Shown here in pieces: positions 45,481 to 57,900 of a stretch of DNA of 64,000 nt. Positions within the stretch are counted from its first letter, which is position 1. Every line of letters begins with the position of its first letter. The stretch is from contig NC_092326.1 of NCBI RefSeq assembly GCF_036785885.1, positions 41,006,287 to 41,070,286 on the forward strand, in the 5' to 3' direction. Under the pieces are notes generated by a model. That model was not told where the DNA came from. It saw only the letters and a program-made list of their open reading frames with translations, and did not search any database. Source of the stretch: Coffea arabica. Lineage: Eukaryota; Streptophyta; Magnoliopsida; Gentianales; Rubiaceae. The translations under genes were made by a program, and so were the position numbers.

Positions 45481-46844
45481 AAAGAGAAAAAATGGCAACC
45501 TTTTTCTACTTCTATTCCTTACATTTGCCCATGGACAAAGGCAAAAAGAAATATTTACATACCCATCTTCAATTTCTTTTCTTTTTTCCTCCTCTTTTGA
45601 AAGAATCCAACTCCGTTGAATTGTGAGACAAATGTGTGGTGTTTTAAGTGGGTGTCAATTAATGTACGGTTTGTACTAAGATGACATCGCTCAAATGGTT
45701 TGGCTGGATGAGAATCAGTAATGAAATATTAATGATCATCTGGATCCTTTTCATGCAACTAATATACTAGTAGCAATGACTAAATCAACGATAGCATTAT
45801 TAAAAAGTTCACATATATGCACGGATGATGTACTAGAGTAGTGTGGGAAACTTTCCAACGACACGAAAATGGATTCAAGATTTGTGAAAAGGCATGAAGA
45901 AGACCTGTACTTGGATTCATAGCAGTAAATCAGACCAAATCCCACCAACGGTACTGGCAGAAGCCAGTTTTTTTGTCTGCTAGAAAAAGATGTCAGTTTT
46001 TTGAGTCACCTTTTTTCTTTAATCAATTGTTCTTTCACCTTGCTAATTAGCACAGATAATATGTGCTTAATTTATGTGTCACAGATATAAGGGAAACTTG
46101 TTTCAAGCTGTGCTGTGACTTCTCAATAAGGAGCTGAAAGATGCAATGGCAGTTGGCTTCATGCTGCTCATCTTTACTTAAAAAGTTTATGGTGCATGCC
46201 TGGGAAAAGAAAATCGTGTTCAATTTTCAGTCTACCAAATTCCAGGAGAACAGGCCATGTTCATAGAGATATATAAGTTTTGCAAAATTAATCCAGGGGA
46301 TAAACAAAGTTTTGCTGAGAAATCAGGTGCTAAAAATAATTAATTGGAATATCGTAAGTTACTTTTTAGATGCACTATTTTTTTAATGCACTATTTAATT
46401 ATCAGGTTAAAGATCTTACTGGAACCAATTTTACAAGGTCTCCGGTAGAGTGAACCATTCAGCCATTCAATCCACCATGAATTTGGATTTTGGTGGATGT
46501 GAAAACAAAGTTTGACTTTTTCGTGGCCAAATTTATTGATCATGGACTTAATTTTTTTTTTTTAAAACTGATCATTGACTTTAGATGAACATTATACCAC
46601 CTTATTCATATTTTCTTCTAACTATTCTTTTCATAGTAAAGTCAAAGTTATAAAAGTAGACTTTGTTATTTAACATGTTATGCTCTTAGGGAAAACAAAG
46701 ACTCATTAAATCAAGAAAAAACATTGATTGAGCACAAATCAAATATCATAATTTTTTCCATTACCATATCGGCCTAGTTGGATATTTCCTGAGTAAATTA
46801 TGTTGAGCCGGACCCTGAGGTTCAAAAAAAAAAAAAAGATTATT
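45481..46844. other. Intergenic, no gene seen
   Basis: AT-rich without repeats or frames that I can support. Confidence 0.4.
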
Positions 46845-47345
46845 TCAATGATGGCCCTGCATGGATTCACCTGTATAAGCCGCGGCTAAAGTTGCAAAAA
46901 TAAGAGCTTGAATACCACTTGTAAATAATCCAAAGGAACATGACAGGTATAGGAACCACTAAAGCTACTAAAGAAACAAGAACAACAACAACCAATTCAT
47001 CAGCTAAAATATTTCCGAAAAGTCGAAAACTAAGCAATAAAGGTTTTGTGAAATCTTCTAAGATATTAATGGGTAAAAGGATTGGGGTTGGTTGAATATA
47101 TTTTCCGAAATAACTTAATCCCTTTTTGGTAATACCCGCATAGAAATATGCCACTGATCGACGTCAGTAAAGCCAAAGCAACAGTCGTATCTATATCATT
47201 CTTCGTGGGTGCAGCTAACTCCCCGTGAGGTAATTGTATGATTTTCCAAGGTAAAAGGGCTCCTGACCAATTAGAAACAAAAATAAATAGAAACAGAGTT
47301 CCAATAAAAGGAACCCAAGGACCATATTCTTCTCCAATTTGGGTT
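46845..47345 (-). pseudogene. atpI: Nuclear copy of plastid atpI (ATP synthase CF0 subunit a/IV), 3' part
   Basis: On the minus strand the sequence codes, in three frames, the second half of the thylakoid ATP synthase proton-channel subunit: [35 protein letters not shown], then [36 protein letters not shown], then [16 protein letters not shown] and ESMQGHH with TGA at 46845-46847. An insertion near 47155-47165 and an extra T near 46935 break the frame twice, so it is not functional. No plastid promoter or neighbouring plastid gene is present. It is a plastid-to-nucleus transfer (NUPT), old enough to have gained several changes. Confidence 0.9.
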
Positions 47346-48362
47346 TTACTGACTTTAGTTGTGAACTAGAGGATTACGAATCCCACCAAAATCCAAATTC
47401 ATGGCGGTGCCAAGAGTATACAAGTTTTCTTTGCTGCAAAACTCTAAATTCATGTCCCTTTTTTTTTGTTGTTGTTTTTGAATCAGTAAACTCATCTGAA
47501 AAGAAGCGGCAATTGGCAAATTGAGCATTATCTGAAAAAGTATTTTAAAAACCCATAAGGACGTGGGCTTAGACAGATGATGTTTAAACAATAAACAAAG
47601 TACGCCATCCAAAGAAGAGTCAATTAAATTTAGTAGTCACTCCCAACAATCCACTCAGGTTTAATTATCAAAGAAGCAGTCCTGACCTTTACATTATTGC
47701 AACATCGAGTTGATTGCATAATTGAAAAATACCATACTGCTACTAAGTAGTACTAAGGAAGATAGATTGACATCATCTCATGCATAAGCTTTCCTTTTTC
47801 TATTCCTTTTTCTTGGCTCTCAAAACCATACAAGTAATCCATAATAAGCAAGTCAGATTAGCCTCAACAGATCATCGTTTTAGTATAATCTAGCCCACTA
47901 ATGTCAACATGTTTGCGCCATCCAGCTTCCTGCAGAAAATTTTCTCCCTACTCATGGAAGCACATGACAACTTATCAAATTAAAAAAAAAAATATATTGC
48001 ATGTAAAAACGATTGTGATAAGCTAGAGATGGCAGATGAAGTCTTCGCAGACTACGAGAATAAATACACATGATATTCAAATCCTCTCCTATGTGAGTTG
48101 TACGTTATTATTATTTTTTGTTAATCAGGTTAGGTAACATAGAGTATGCATCCTTTACGGCCTTTAGCAAGGTAGTTAGTTACAGCTTAATTGTCCTGCT
48201 CCAAGGAATGATGAAGGATCACATATTCTACCCTAGTCGATGAATAATTGATCCAATTGCAACATTCATCTGTGTTCTATGCGATATGCGCTCTATTTCA
48301 GATTACAAAATCAAATTTCAAGTTGCTAAAATCTTATTGGACAATCAATGGAACAAAGTAAG

Positions 48363-48364
<2 letters not shown>
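47346..48364. other. Intergenic, no gene seen
   Basis: The first 170 bp may still belong to the organellar insertion, but I do not recognise a plastid or mitochondrial gene. The remainder is AT-rich spacer. Confidence 0.35.

Positions 48365-48409
<45 letters not shown>
48365..48409. repeat. (AT)n microsatellite
   Basis: About 22 AT units. The run resumes after the element at 48410-49185 (about 49187-49205), showing that the element entered a longer AT tract. Confidence 0.92.
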
Positions 48410-48412
<3 letters not shown>

Positions 48413-49185
48413 ATAATTTCATAAACCTCCCTTGAGGTTTTTAACAATTTCACCTAGTTCCCTTGAGATTTGAAAAATTACATATATCTCCTCCGAGTTT
48501 TACCATTTTTGTAACAAAAACTATTTAATGATCAAAATTTGGAATGAATAACCCAAAATGCCCTCGTGAAATTGTGTGATTCATTTTACCTTCTTATAAA
48601 ATTATTCAAAAACTACGGAAAACATGCACAAAATCTCAAACTCATTTTCAACCCTTATTTCAACTATTTTAAACCTTTCATATTACCACATTTTAAATTA
48701 GTACCATTATTACCATGACCATTACTACCATCAATTCCTAAATTCTAAATCAATCGAAATTAAAAAAAATTTGCACGGTTAAACTCAAAAAATTTTAATA
48801 ACCTCATCAATATAGCATCCCATCCCTCAAATATTAGAGTATCAATACCAGCCCTATCCTTTTTAAACCCAATTTACATCTTCTTTTATTCATCTCCAGA
48901 TCATCCAAGCAAATCTAAAATTAATTTTTTTTATCATGTTATAATTGTGTTTAGGACATGATCGGTTATTTCACGAGATTTTTGTTTCCATTAAATGTCT
49001 AATTGTGTGAGCCATTCATGTGAACAAGATTAGGAGTGAATTGTTTAATTGCATGAACAATATTAATATGTTCAGGTAATTATGGTTATTTTGTAGGGTC
49101 AAGGGATGTATGTATAATATTGAAAATTTCAAGGGTACTAAGTGAAATTGTTAAAAATCTCGAGGGAGGTTTCTGAAATTATCCC
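48410..49185. mobile_element. Complete Mutator-like MITE of the GGGATAATTTC family
   Basis: Left end GGGATAATTTCATAAACCTC and complemented right end GGGATAATTTCAGAAACCTC continue as inverted repeats of about 50 bp (CCCTTGAGGTTTTTAACAAT against CCCTCGAGATTTTTAACAAT). It is flanked by AT microsatellite on both sides, which hides the target duplication. The interior is AT-rich and non-coding. It is the intact relative of the ends at 4279-5930, 15472 and 52066. Confidence 0.85.
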
Positions 49186-49205
49186 ACATATATATATATA
49201 TATGT

Positions 49206-50410
49206 ATATTCTAATTCTACTAGTGATAATTTTTGTAATTAATCCTCATTAAAGTTTAAAGATGATTAAATGTTCCTTGATGCTATGATGTCAGGGGCTA
49301 TGAAAATTTCGAGCAATAAGGGCATTGGCCACAACTAAAAGGAAGAAAACAGAACCCTCAAAGGAGGAAAGAGAAACCTTAATGGAGACAGAAAGATGTC
49401 TTGTCAGCTATCAGTGACTCAGCCAATGAGACAAGACCCATCACCGTCGTCTCCCCAAAAATGGAATGAAAGGAGCATTATGAAATCTGGACCGTCCAAA
49501 GATTTTCTTGTCCCCTTCCGCCAGCAGAAAGGCAGCAATTGAAAATACAATACTACCAGATATCTATGAAAGATGTGGCATCGGTCCTTCCTATTTTCTC
49601 CACTTCACACCTGCGGAGCCTTTCCTCTTAGGGTAAACCTCTTTACCTTAAACCTCTGACCTTAGAACTCTCCTCTTTTCTGTTCTATCAAATTTCTTCC
49701 TATGGTTTGATTTAGATATTCCATTGCCAAGACTTCAACATCATGCAGTAATTGCGTACACACTTGTATAACAAGGAACCAAGACCAGTCACCGTTTCAT
49801 TCCAATAAATCGGTCACAATTCCTTTCCTTCTTTTTTTTTTGGGGTAATAGTAGTATAAATCTGGGTACCTTCGACTCACTCTGGTCGCTACTACGGGAT
49901 AAAGACATGTTCTGAAACCATAGGTCGCACTTATGAGAATTCTTACAAATTGCTTATTAATATAATCTTCACATCGACAGTAGGATTTGACCGTACAAAT
50001 TTTTATGAGAAAGTGATTTGTTCTTATCGATTAATTCAATTTGTATTGGCGTACAGTTCCATTTCAGGGTGCTCTGTTGCTAGAACTTTTGAGGAACTCA
50101 TTTGGAAACTAGATAGCCTATCCATTTACTATACGCCTAGAGAAACTTGAAACCTTCGATCTTAATATCATGATTTTTGCTATGATATTGATAATTTGAG
50201 TACTTTCACTAGTACAACCTTACACGTAATTTATCCTTTCAATTAGGAATGTTAGTAACAAGTCTCCTGTACCATCAAAATCACCAAGTATTTATTCAGA
50301 TTGCAATTACTTTTTCATTTTCATACATTGCGTTTGGAAAAAAAAAGGTGTTACAATATAATTTTTTTGTACACATTTCCAGAAACTCTTAAAAGATACA
50401 ATTCAAACGG
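49206..50410. other. Intergenic, no gene seen
   Basis: No coding region with a recognisable domain; the frame at 49950-50150 is unsupported. Confidence 0.4.
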
Positions 50411-50552
50411 GACCTAAGGCTTTGTTTTGGATTGTATTTTTCTGGATTTTTTATAGAAAAATTACTGTACTGATTAAATATATGTGAGATAAAAAGGTGA
50501 TTGAAAAATATGTTCATAGAAAACGTAACAATTGTAATCCAAATACTTTACG
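50411..50552. mobile_element. Short MITE of the GTTTGGATTGT family
   Basis: The left part GTTTTGGATTGTATTTTTC and complemented right part TATTTGGATTACAATTGTTA pair. The shared internal GAGATAAAAAGGTGATTGAA matches the copy at 43489. About 140 bp, non-coding. Confidence 0.5.
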
Positions 50553-51984
50553 ACCACAACTATAATATATGAAATATGTCAGGTAGGAATCACAAAAATT
50601 TTTTTTTTTTTTTTTTTTGGTAAAAGGAAAAAGAAAAGGTCATATTTTCAAAGTCTAACAAGAAGAGATGGCGGTCTAGATAACCCGTCTTCTCAGAATT
50701 GACAAAGAATTACTCAAGTCTTGCCCAGCTGTTTTTGAATGGATGAGTAAACTGATGAAAGACTATATAATTAACCCAAGACCATAGAGGCTCAACCAGT
50801 CATATATATATATATATACCACAAAACCAAAAATATAAGAGGCTCTTTTATCATTTGGGCAGTCCCCAGCAAGGGCTGACCCCTGAGTAAACAATGAAGG
50901 CTGTTAGTTGTCACCCACCAATCATAAAGGTAAAAGTACCTAAGTACCAAAAACGAAAAAGCTAAAATCACTTTCGAGAATATGCGTTCGTAGGAATAAA
51001 TACCAAGCAGCTTTTATCTTCAGGATAAGATGACCGAGAAGCAAAGCATACTCCTAAAGGCGACTGGAATCGTTTCTTTTTTCTTGTACTGCTAAATACG
51101 GTGATGTTTACAATTTTATCTGTTTTTCATTTCATGGTTTTTTTTTTTTTTTCCTTTTCATTTCTCTCCAAGTTTAGCACTTTGCAGGATATTATTGAGA
51201 ATTTGACTGAACTGCCATGAAGTAATGCTGCTGGAGGATGGAACTTGGGCACTAAAATAATACTCAGTCCTCAGTCCTCACCCCTAAAATGGACAAGAAA
51301 AGGCAAAACTCTGTTCAACTCTACATACCTGTTCCTGCAACAGCAGACATCAACTTGAACGTCATAAACTTGCTCTTATGATTCCAAATAATTATGCATG
51401 AGACCATCCATTACAACAAAACCTAACACTCACTCACAATTTCAATTGTCGTTATCCTTTCTGTTTTTTTTAATGTAAGATGTACAATTTAATAACAAAA
51501 GGAAAGGGGACCCTTGGGCTTGAGCAAGTGGGAAAATGATTGAAGAAAAAGAATTCATTTCAATGAAGTGAGATCCATGTAAGCTTCTCAATTTTTTTTT
51601 TTTTTTTTTTTAAGAGCAAAAAATCTTACAAGTAACCTAAAATATGTAATCCATGCTTAGGCTTTAAAGTTTTTTTGCTTGCTACACTTAGAACTTCTTA
51701 CACCTCTTTAAGTCTAAACAAAATGGTATGTTTAATTTTTTTTTTAATCTGATCACTCACTTGAAACAAATTGCACTAGCAATAGTTATACAAATATGAG
51801 ACTTATTCTTTTTTTTTTTTTTTTCTACTAAGAGAGCTTGACCAATTTCTGCCTTTTCTTATTCCATTTTTTAAAGTACTATATTGCGTGTCCTAATTTC
51901 TTGTAAGAGCTTTAAGTGTCATTTCGGAATGGCATTTGTTTTTAGGACTTCCTTTCAACTTTTTTCATTCAATTTTTCTGATAG
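50553..51984. other. Intergenic, no gene seen
   Basis: Poly(T) runs at about 50598-50618, 51139-51152, 51592-51611 and 51811-51825, and a short (TA)n near 50803-50817. No gene supported. Confidence 0.4.
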
Positions 51985-52066
51985 GAGGTTAGTGTAATTT
52001 TTAAAATTAGAGGGGTACTAGTTGTAATTAGTGGAAACCACAAGGGAGGCTTCTCAGATTATCCCA
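51985..52066. mobile_element. Right end of a GGGATAATTTC-family MITE
   Basis: The complement starts GGGATAATCTGAGAAGCCTC and continues CCTTGTGGTTTCCACTAATT and AGTACCCCTCTAATTTT, matching the terminal repeat of 48410-49185. No left partner was recognised upstream. Confidence 0.6.
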
Positions 52067-52253
52067 AAAAATAAATGTACAGGGTGTACCTGTCGGCAGG
52101 GGTACGAGGTTATACTGGCCCTGGTTGTCGGGAGTGACGTGGTCGCTTCTTCTCCTTCCGTACCAAAAGTTTTCTTATTGCATTTCCCAGTTTTAGTCAT
52201 TCTTTTCCTTTTTTTTTCCCCTACTATCCTTCCTCACCACCCGCTGCGTAGTT

Positions 52254-52284
52254 TGTGTGTGTGTGTGCGCGCGCGCGCGCGCGT
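52254..52284. repeat. (TG)n(CG)n alternating tract, Z-DNA prone
   Basis: Thirty-one bases of strict purine-pyrimidine alternation: TGTGTGTGTGTGTG then CGCGCGCGCGCGCG. It lies in a locally less AT-rich stretch (52080-52300). Confidence 0.9.
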
Positions 52285-52369
52285 TTTTTTGACGATTCAG
52301 GGAGTATCTGAGCTTTCGATATGATTAATCCTTTTGCGGTAGTCCGAGAGAAGGCGCTCCAATCAACTC

Positions 52370-52460
52370 TGAGTACGATAATCACAGGATTCGAACAATA
52401 CTGATCAATGCCTTAAAGAAGGATTACATGACCAGCTCAACTACCCTATGGAGGCCGTAG
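52370..52460 (-). mobile_element. tRNA-derived SINE-like fragment
   Basis: On the minus strand TAGTTGAGCTGGTCATG (A-box-like, about 52429-52445) precedes TGTTCGAATCCTGTG (B-box-like, about 52383-52397), with about 30 bases between. The acceptor arm does not pair, so this is not a working tRNA gene. Ends are approximate. Confidence 0.5.
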
Positions 52461-54705
52461 GTTTTGTGTATTTGCGTGTGTAGATTTGGTTACAATATTT
52501 ATTAAAAAATCCTACCTCGACTTTTTCCATCAATATGGGATGGGATCCATCTTCTCCAATATTTTTGCAAGTCGTCTACAACCTCCTTCTGTGCTTGTGA
52601 AAACCTTATTTCAAAAATCTATATTGAATAATGATAAATAAAACTATTACTGTTACATAATTACATTGTAAATCGATACAATAAAATATGAGTCTGATTC
52701 TTCTCCATTTGACAAATTCTACGTCTCCAATTTGTCACATTATATCTAATAGTATATTCTTGCGATGTTAAGCAATACACTGACACAGTATCAAATTGGT
52801 TTTTTTAACTAGAATTTCTAAATTCTTTTAATCATAATACATAATTTCAAGTGCCAATTACAAAAAAAAAAAAAAAAAAAAAAAAGAAAAAAAGAAAAAG
52901 CCATGCAAGCCATGGGGAATAAAGCAAGGAGTAGTGCTTTTTACAAAAATAAAAATAAAAATAAAAAAGTTCTTTGCCGGACGTTTATGCTTATTCGTCT
53001 TGCACATATCATGAGACTGCTTCATGCTACAAGCAAACAGATTTTGACACTACGTACCATTTTCATCTTATCTTCGGATTCCAATTTTTGTGCTTCTTAC
53101 AAGAGCATGTCTGGATTCACCACACACACAAAAAGTGAGTACAACATTTAAGGGTTGTCTGTGTTGGTTCGATGTATGGAGGAGAAGAATTCTTGATCCG
53201 GGAATCCATTCACAAAGGGGAAAAGGAATTGGGGTGGTGTCAACTGTGAAGCTGCTAGCTAGCTAGCAAAAACCCTGGTCCTACTTGTTTTCATTGCGGC
53301 ACACAATCCTTAGTAGGAGGGGAGGAATGCTCATAATTCATAGCATATGTTTTTTTTTATATATATATATAATTTTTGCAGCATATTCACCTAGTTTCTT
53401 AATAATATACTGCTATTGGAGTACCAGATACTTAACCTTTTTCAGTCCGTTTCTGTTTCAACTCAAATGTGGGGTATTAAATCTGAGAATGTCTGGTTTT
53501 TTTCCACAGAGTTGTAAACTGTTTGGACTTCACTCACTAAACCAGCCTTTATGCTTAATACAAATTATTATTACTCTGCATACAGTTGAACTTATAGTTT
53601 AAAACTATAATTTCAATTTTATTAGCTTACTATAATAGTTCCGTAACAAACGGAATTGAAAATTTGAATTGAAATTCAAATTTTACATAGTTGTCATTCA
53701 TCCAACGCTCAACGCTGATAGTGTATATACACTGTCAGTGTAGGAAAGATTTACTCATTGAAATTATACTACAATGTTTATTATGTTGACAATGTTTATT
53801 ATGTTGAGGAAAATGAATGATAACACTACAGAATCATTAGAAACTGAAACGGGCAATGAGTGAGAAGAAATTATTTCAGGCATGTCTTAGAAGCAATGGG
53901 ACTTAATTACGCTAACCCAAGGGGCATGGATAAAAGAACAGACAACATCGGAAAATTGATGGTCACGGCGTTTTTAATTACTAGGACCGATGGTTTTGCC
54001 CATTAAAACAGATTAGTCTTTCCAAGGAAAAATAAAAAAAAAAATAATGTTTTTGCTTGGGGAAGGAAAGTAAGAACTCCAACTAATGCTGCTTGCTGGC
54101 TAAAAGCACATTTGGCGACTGGCAAGGGACGGATTGTAGCAGCAGCTGGTAATGGAATCAGTGCCAAATATATCTTGACCCAACTGTCCTCGAAGGTGGT
54201 AATTTTGGACTTCTGGAACGGACTAAAGGGCCGAAAGCAAGAACCAATACCTTGTTTAGACAATTGAAAAATTGTGTATTTTTACCACCTAAACTAAAAT
54301 TTTCCCTGTTTTTTATATCCGTCTAAATTAAAACAATTGCACTCAGAAGTCCCAGAGCAAACAAAGGAGCAGCAGGAACGAAAAGTATGTTAGAGAGCCA
54401 ACTCCGCAGCAGTTCATTAGAAATAACAAAGCTTATTTTGTGGTCCGTTACCGGCCAAACTTTTACAGGCTGTACATTTAGGCATCATGAGATTTGGAAC
54501 ATCCAAGCAAAACTGTTCAATTTGGCTTAGGCAAAACAACATAAACTGTTCTCTACCAAGTTCATTTACTAGTTTACATTCATGCGTTTACAAATGTACG
54601 TGCATAGCGAGTACCATAAACTTATCTATGCAAAGCCAATGTAAAATGCTGAAAGCTTAATTTCTATCCTTCACTGAAAATCCAAACCCCAACGGGTATA
54701 CATAC
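52461..54705. other. Intergenic, no gene seen
   Basis: It contains an A-run at 52861-52885, a short (TA)n near 53359-53371 and a near-perfect palindrome at 53715-53738 (CTGATAGTGTATATACACTGTCAG type). Frames at 53285-53602 and 54003-54263 lack recognisable domains. Confidence 0.4.
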
Positions 54706-54901
54706 CTTCCACACGCCTCTTCGAAACTTATCTACAAGGTGCTGCGGTAGCAAAGCAACAAGACAATCAAGTATCTCAATCCAGTCAATATGCCAGAGAA
54801 CTGATGATGCGGCACGTCCAGTGTTGTCTCCCCTTATGCCAGATTTAAGACGTTGCCTCGGCTCAAATCGTGCACAAGCGAGAGCTTGAGGGTTGCTTAG
54901 T
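54706..54901 (-). other. Exon-like open segment just downstream of UPF2
   Basis: On the minus strand an acceptor-like TTTGCAG precedes 54901 and a strong donor-like AAG|GTATGT follows 54706. Between them one frame stays open for all 65 codons with normal amino-acid use (NPQALACARFEPRQRLKSG, then WHIDWIEILDCLVALLPQHL and VDKFRRGVW). It starts 41 bp after the UPF2 stop codon. It could be a UPF2 3' UTR exon, an alternative last exon, or an exon of an unrelated or decayed gene. I do not recognise the protein. Confidence 0.3.
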
Positions 54902-54942
54902 CTGCAAATGTTATTATTTACCCTAAAAGCAATATAGTTTTT

Positions 54943-57900
54943 TTATCTTCTTCTGCTGTAATGCATCCCTCCACCAGAATGATGTATATAATGATGCCGA
55001 CCACGTGATCCAGTAGTCCTACCGTGCCCTTCCCATGCATGGCCCCTGTTACCCACTCTGCTTCCTGCACTTTGGGTCCAGCTCAGGGGTTGCATACCCA
55101 GCCCATTAAGCTCCTCTTCTTCTCTATCATTGTATTCTAAAACAAGCCGTTTGATGTCTTGTTTCTCTTCAAGCTCAGCAGCTTCCTTCTGTTTTGTGCT
55201 CTGCACAAGGGTGCAATCTCGAGGAATCGACATCTGTTTTGTTTGTTGCTTGTTACCCCGCTTCACAAGAACCTTTACTTGAACCTCCTTGTATCCTCCT
55301 GCTGCTTCATCTATTGCCTCATCACCACTTTCTCCTTCAGTACTCTTTCCTAAGTGGTCTTTGGTAGGCCCCTCAAAAACATTCATAGGTATCATCATGT
55401 TGAGAGTAGGTCGAGCCCGCAACTCAAGTTTTCTTGAATCCAAGCTCTCCTGCATCCGGTAGCAGGTGTTATCTCGCCAGTATATTAGGCACTCAAATCA
55501 AACAGAAAGATCAATAGTCATGAAGCAACTAAATCATCTGCCAAAGCAGAGATGCATGAAAAAGGGGAAATATAAAGTCAGAAAAAATCGAAAGGGCTGC
55601 AGGTGGACAAAAACCAACCACAAAAAATCTATTTCTATTGTATGCTTTGCTGGATTTTAATAACCATGGACAAGACAAATCATACTATTGAGAGTTCAGA
55701 AAGACCAAGATAGTAGGAATGTGAACAAGCTCCAAGAACTTGCCTGCATTATAGCACGGAGTTCTCTGTCAAATTCAGCTGCTTCCTGAGGATCCACTTG
55801 TGCAGCAATCTGCCTAACATGCACCTCATCTTCTTCATCAGAAGCAGGACCAACTAAGTCATCATAATCCTCATCAGTCTCGCTCTCCTCATCATGATTC
55901 CCTTCATCTGAATCTTCTTCATCATGATGACCCATCCGCTCAGGGGTTCCACTACCAGAATCACTGTCTGTCTCTCCAACAATGTCATCATGCAGTTCAC
56001 CATTTTCCTCACTACCATTCGCAATGCTTTGTCCATTTACAGAAATAACACCAGAACTAGTCCTGCTAGGAGATTTTCCAGTCTCTGAATGCTTGTCAAT
56101 ATTTGCCTTCTCGGTTGCAACAACACGCTCATGCTCCTCAAGTTCAACCAAAGCTGCATTAACTTCCTCGACTGACGAATATCGAGTCATGTTCGGGCGT
56201 AATTCAGCAAATAGATCCTGGAGATGCAGCAACTTTTAAGCTCACATTTCATGACACATTAAGACTAAGGAAATTAAGAATAATTTCCAAAACTGAAGCT
56301 AAACCTTTCAAAGGAAATGAATTCAAATTAATAATTTATTTGACAAAAAAGGCAGCATGGAAGAAAAATGATAATAATCAGGTGCAGTTTTCTCATCAAA
56401 ATCTTCAAATATTCCAAAGCATATAGTTAATTAATGTCGATAATTCCAAATGATACACTCTTTTTCCCCCCTGTATATACAATTACTTAATAGTACACTA
56501 AGTAAAGGTTCAGGTTGCACTGTCTCCTTAATTAACCTTTTCCTTTTAGCAACCAAATGTGATTAACATCCACAGGCACAATCCCCCTTTTCTGAATATT
56601 ACTTATTTTGGGAAGTTGTAATGCCCCTTTCTGTTTCCTTTCCCTTTGTTGTATATGATTTTCTCTCTCAGTGGGCATATACTTTATTTTGGTGCAGTAA
56701 GGGAGTCAGTGTGGAGAACTGAGTTCTGGACAAAACATGGTACGTTTAAAAGCATCGCATATTAGAAGGTTCCTTAAATATCCATTCCGCTTATGACTGC
56801 AGATTGCACATTAAACCACAAGGGATTCATCATTTCAATCTCTAGAACATATTCACTTCAAAGGAAGAAGAGGAAGAAAAAAAAAATTTGGTCATAGTAT
56901 GCACGGTTCTGTCAGATTATCCTGAAACCCTACATTAAAAGCGAGAGAAAACCATTTGCTCTTACTAACTCTTGATTTATTGCATTCCTCCTAAATCGTG
57001 CACCTGCTAAATTCTGGACAGGATAAAGCAATACCTCTTCACTTGAAGTTTTGTTGCGCACCTATTTTGAAACAGAAGGCAAGCAATACCGCATACAATC
57101 TTCAAATCAGAAAAATTACATCACTTCATAAATCAGTATGTTCATTGCCCATTTTACTAAAATGGGCTAGATAATTTCTTCTTGAACGTAAAAAAGAGCC
57201 AGACAAATGGTTTGTAGTTAATTACTTGGTTAGGGATTTTTATTAATTAAATTTGTAGAGTAGGAAAATTGCTCAACGTATGCAAGAGACTTTATATTCT
57301 TTGCTGCAATGCAATAAAGTCTAAAGTAAGTTAGAGAAAAAGATCAGAAGAGGATTCCTGCATCTAAATTGAAAAGCTAACCTAATTAATAAATGAGAAT
57401 ACATATCTGCAATACTAACCTGCAAGTCAAATTCAATATCCAGTGGTAATGCACCTTTGCACAGAATGTATCTCTGGAAATGGATTAAGAATCGATCAAG
57501 TTTTCTCTTTGATGAACCTCGATCAAAATAATGCCCACAAGTTTCAAGAAGTGTGATGACCATCCTGATGCGAAAGCAGTCCTCTGGTGGATCCAATGTA
57601 TCTTGCTGTTTGCATAGAGCAAAGGTTGTTAACCAGATTGAAACCTCTAAAAAGGTCTCAACAAAATGGTAAAGCAAGCAGCAAATTGTCTAAACTCCAA
57701 AGAAAACCAAAAAATTCATATCCTAGATCATTACCCTTATTTTTCCATGGATGGTATGCCAGCACTTAATGAAATACTCTAAATCTACTGCATTCTGCTT
57801 TTAGGCATGCACAAATAAACATATAAAATTAATCCTACCAACTGAAAATTCTGTTCAGTTTAATATCCAAGCAGACAACGAATGCGTTCCCAAACCATAA

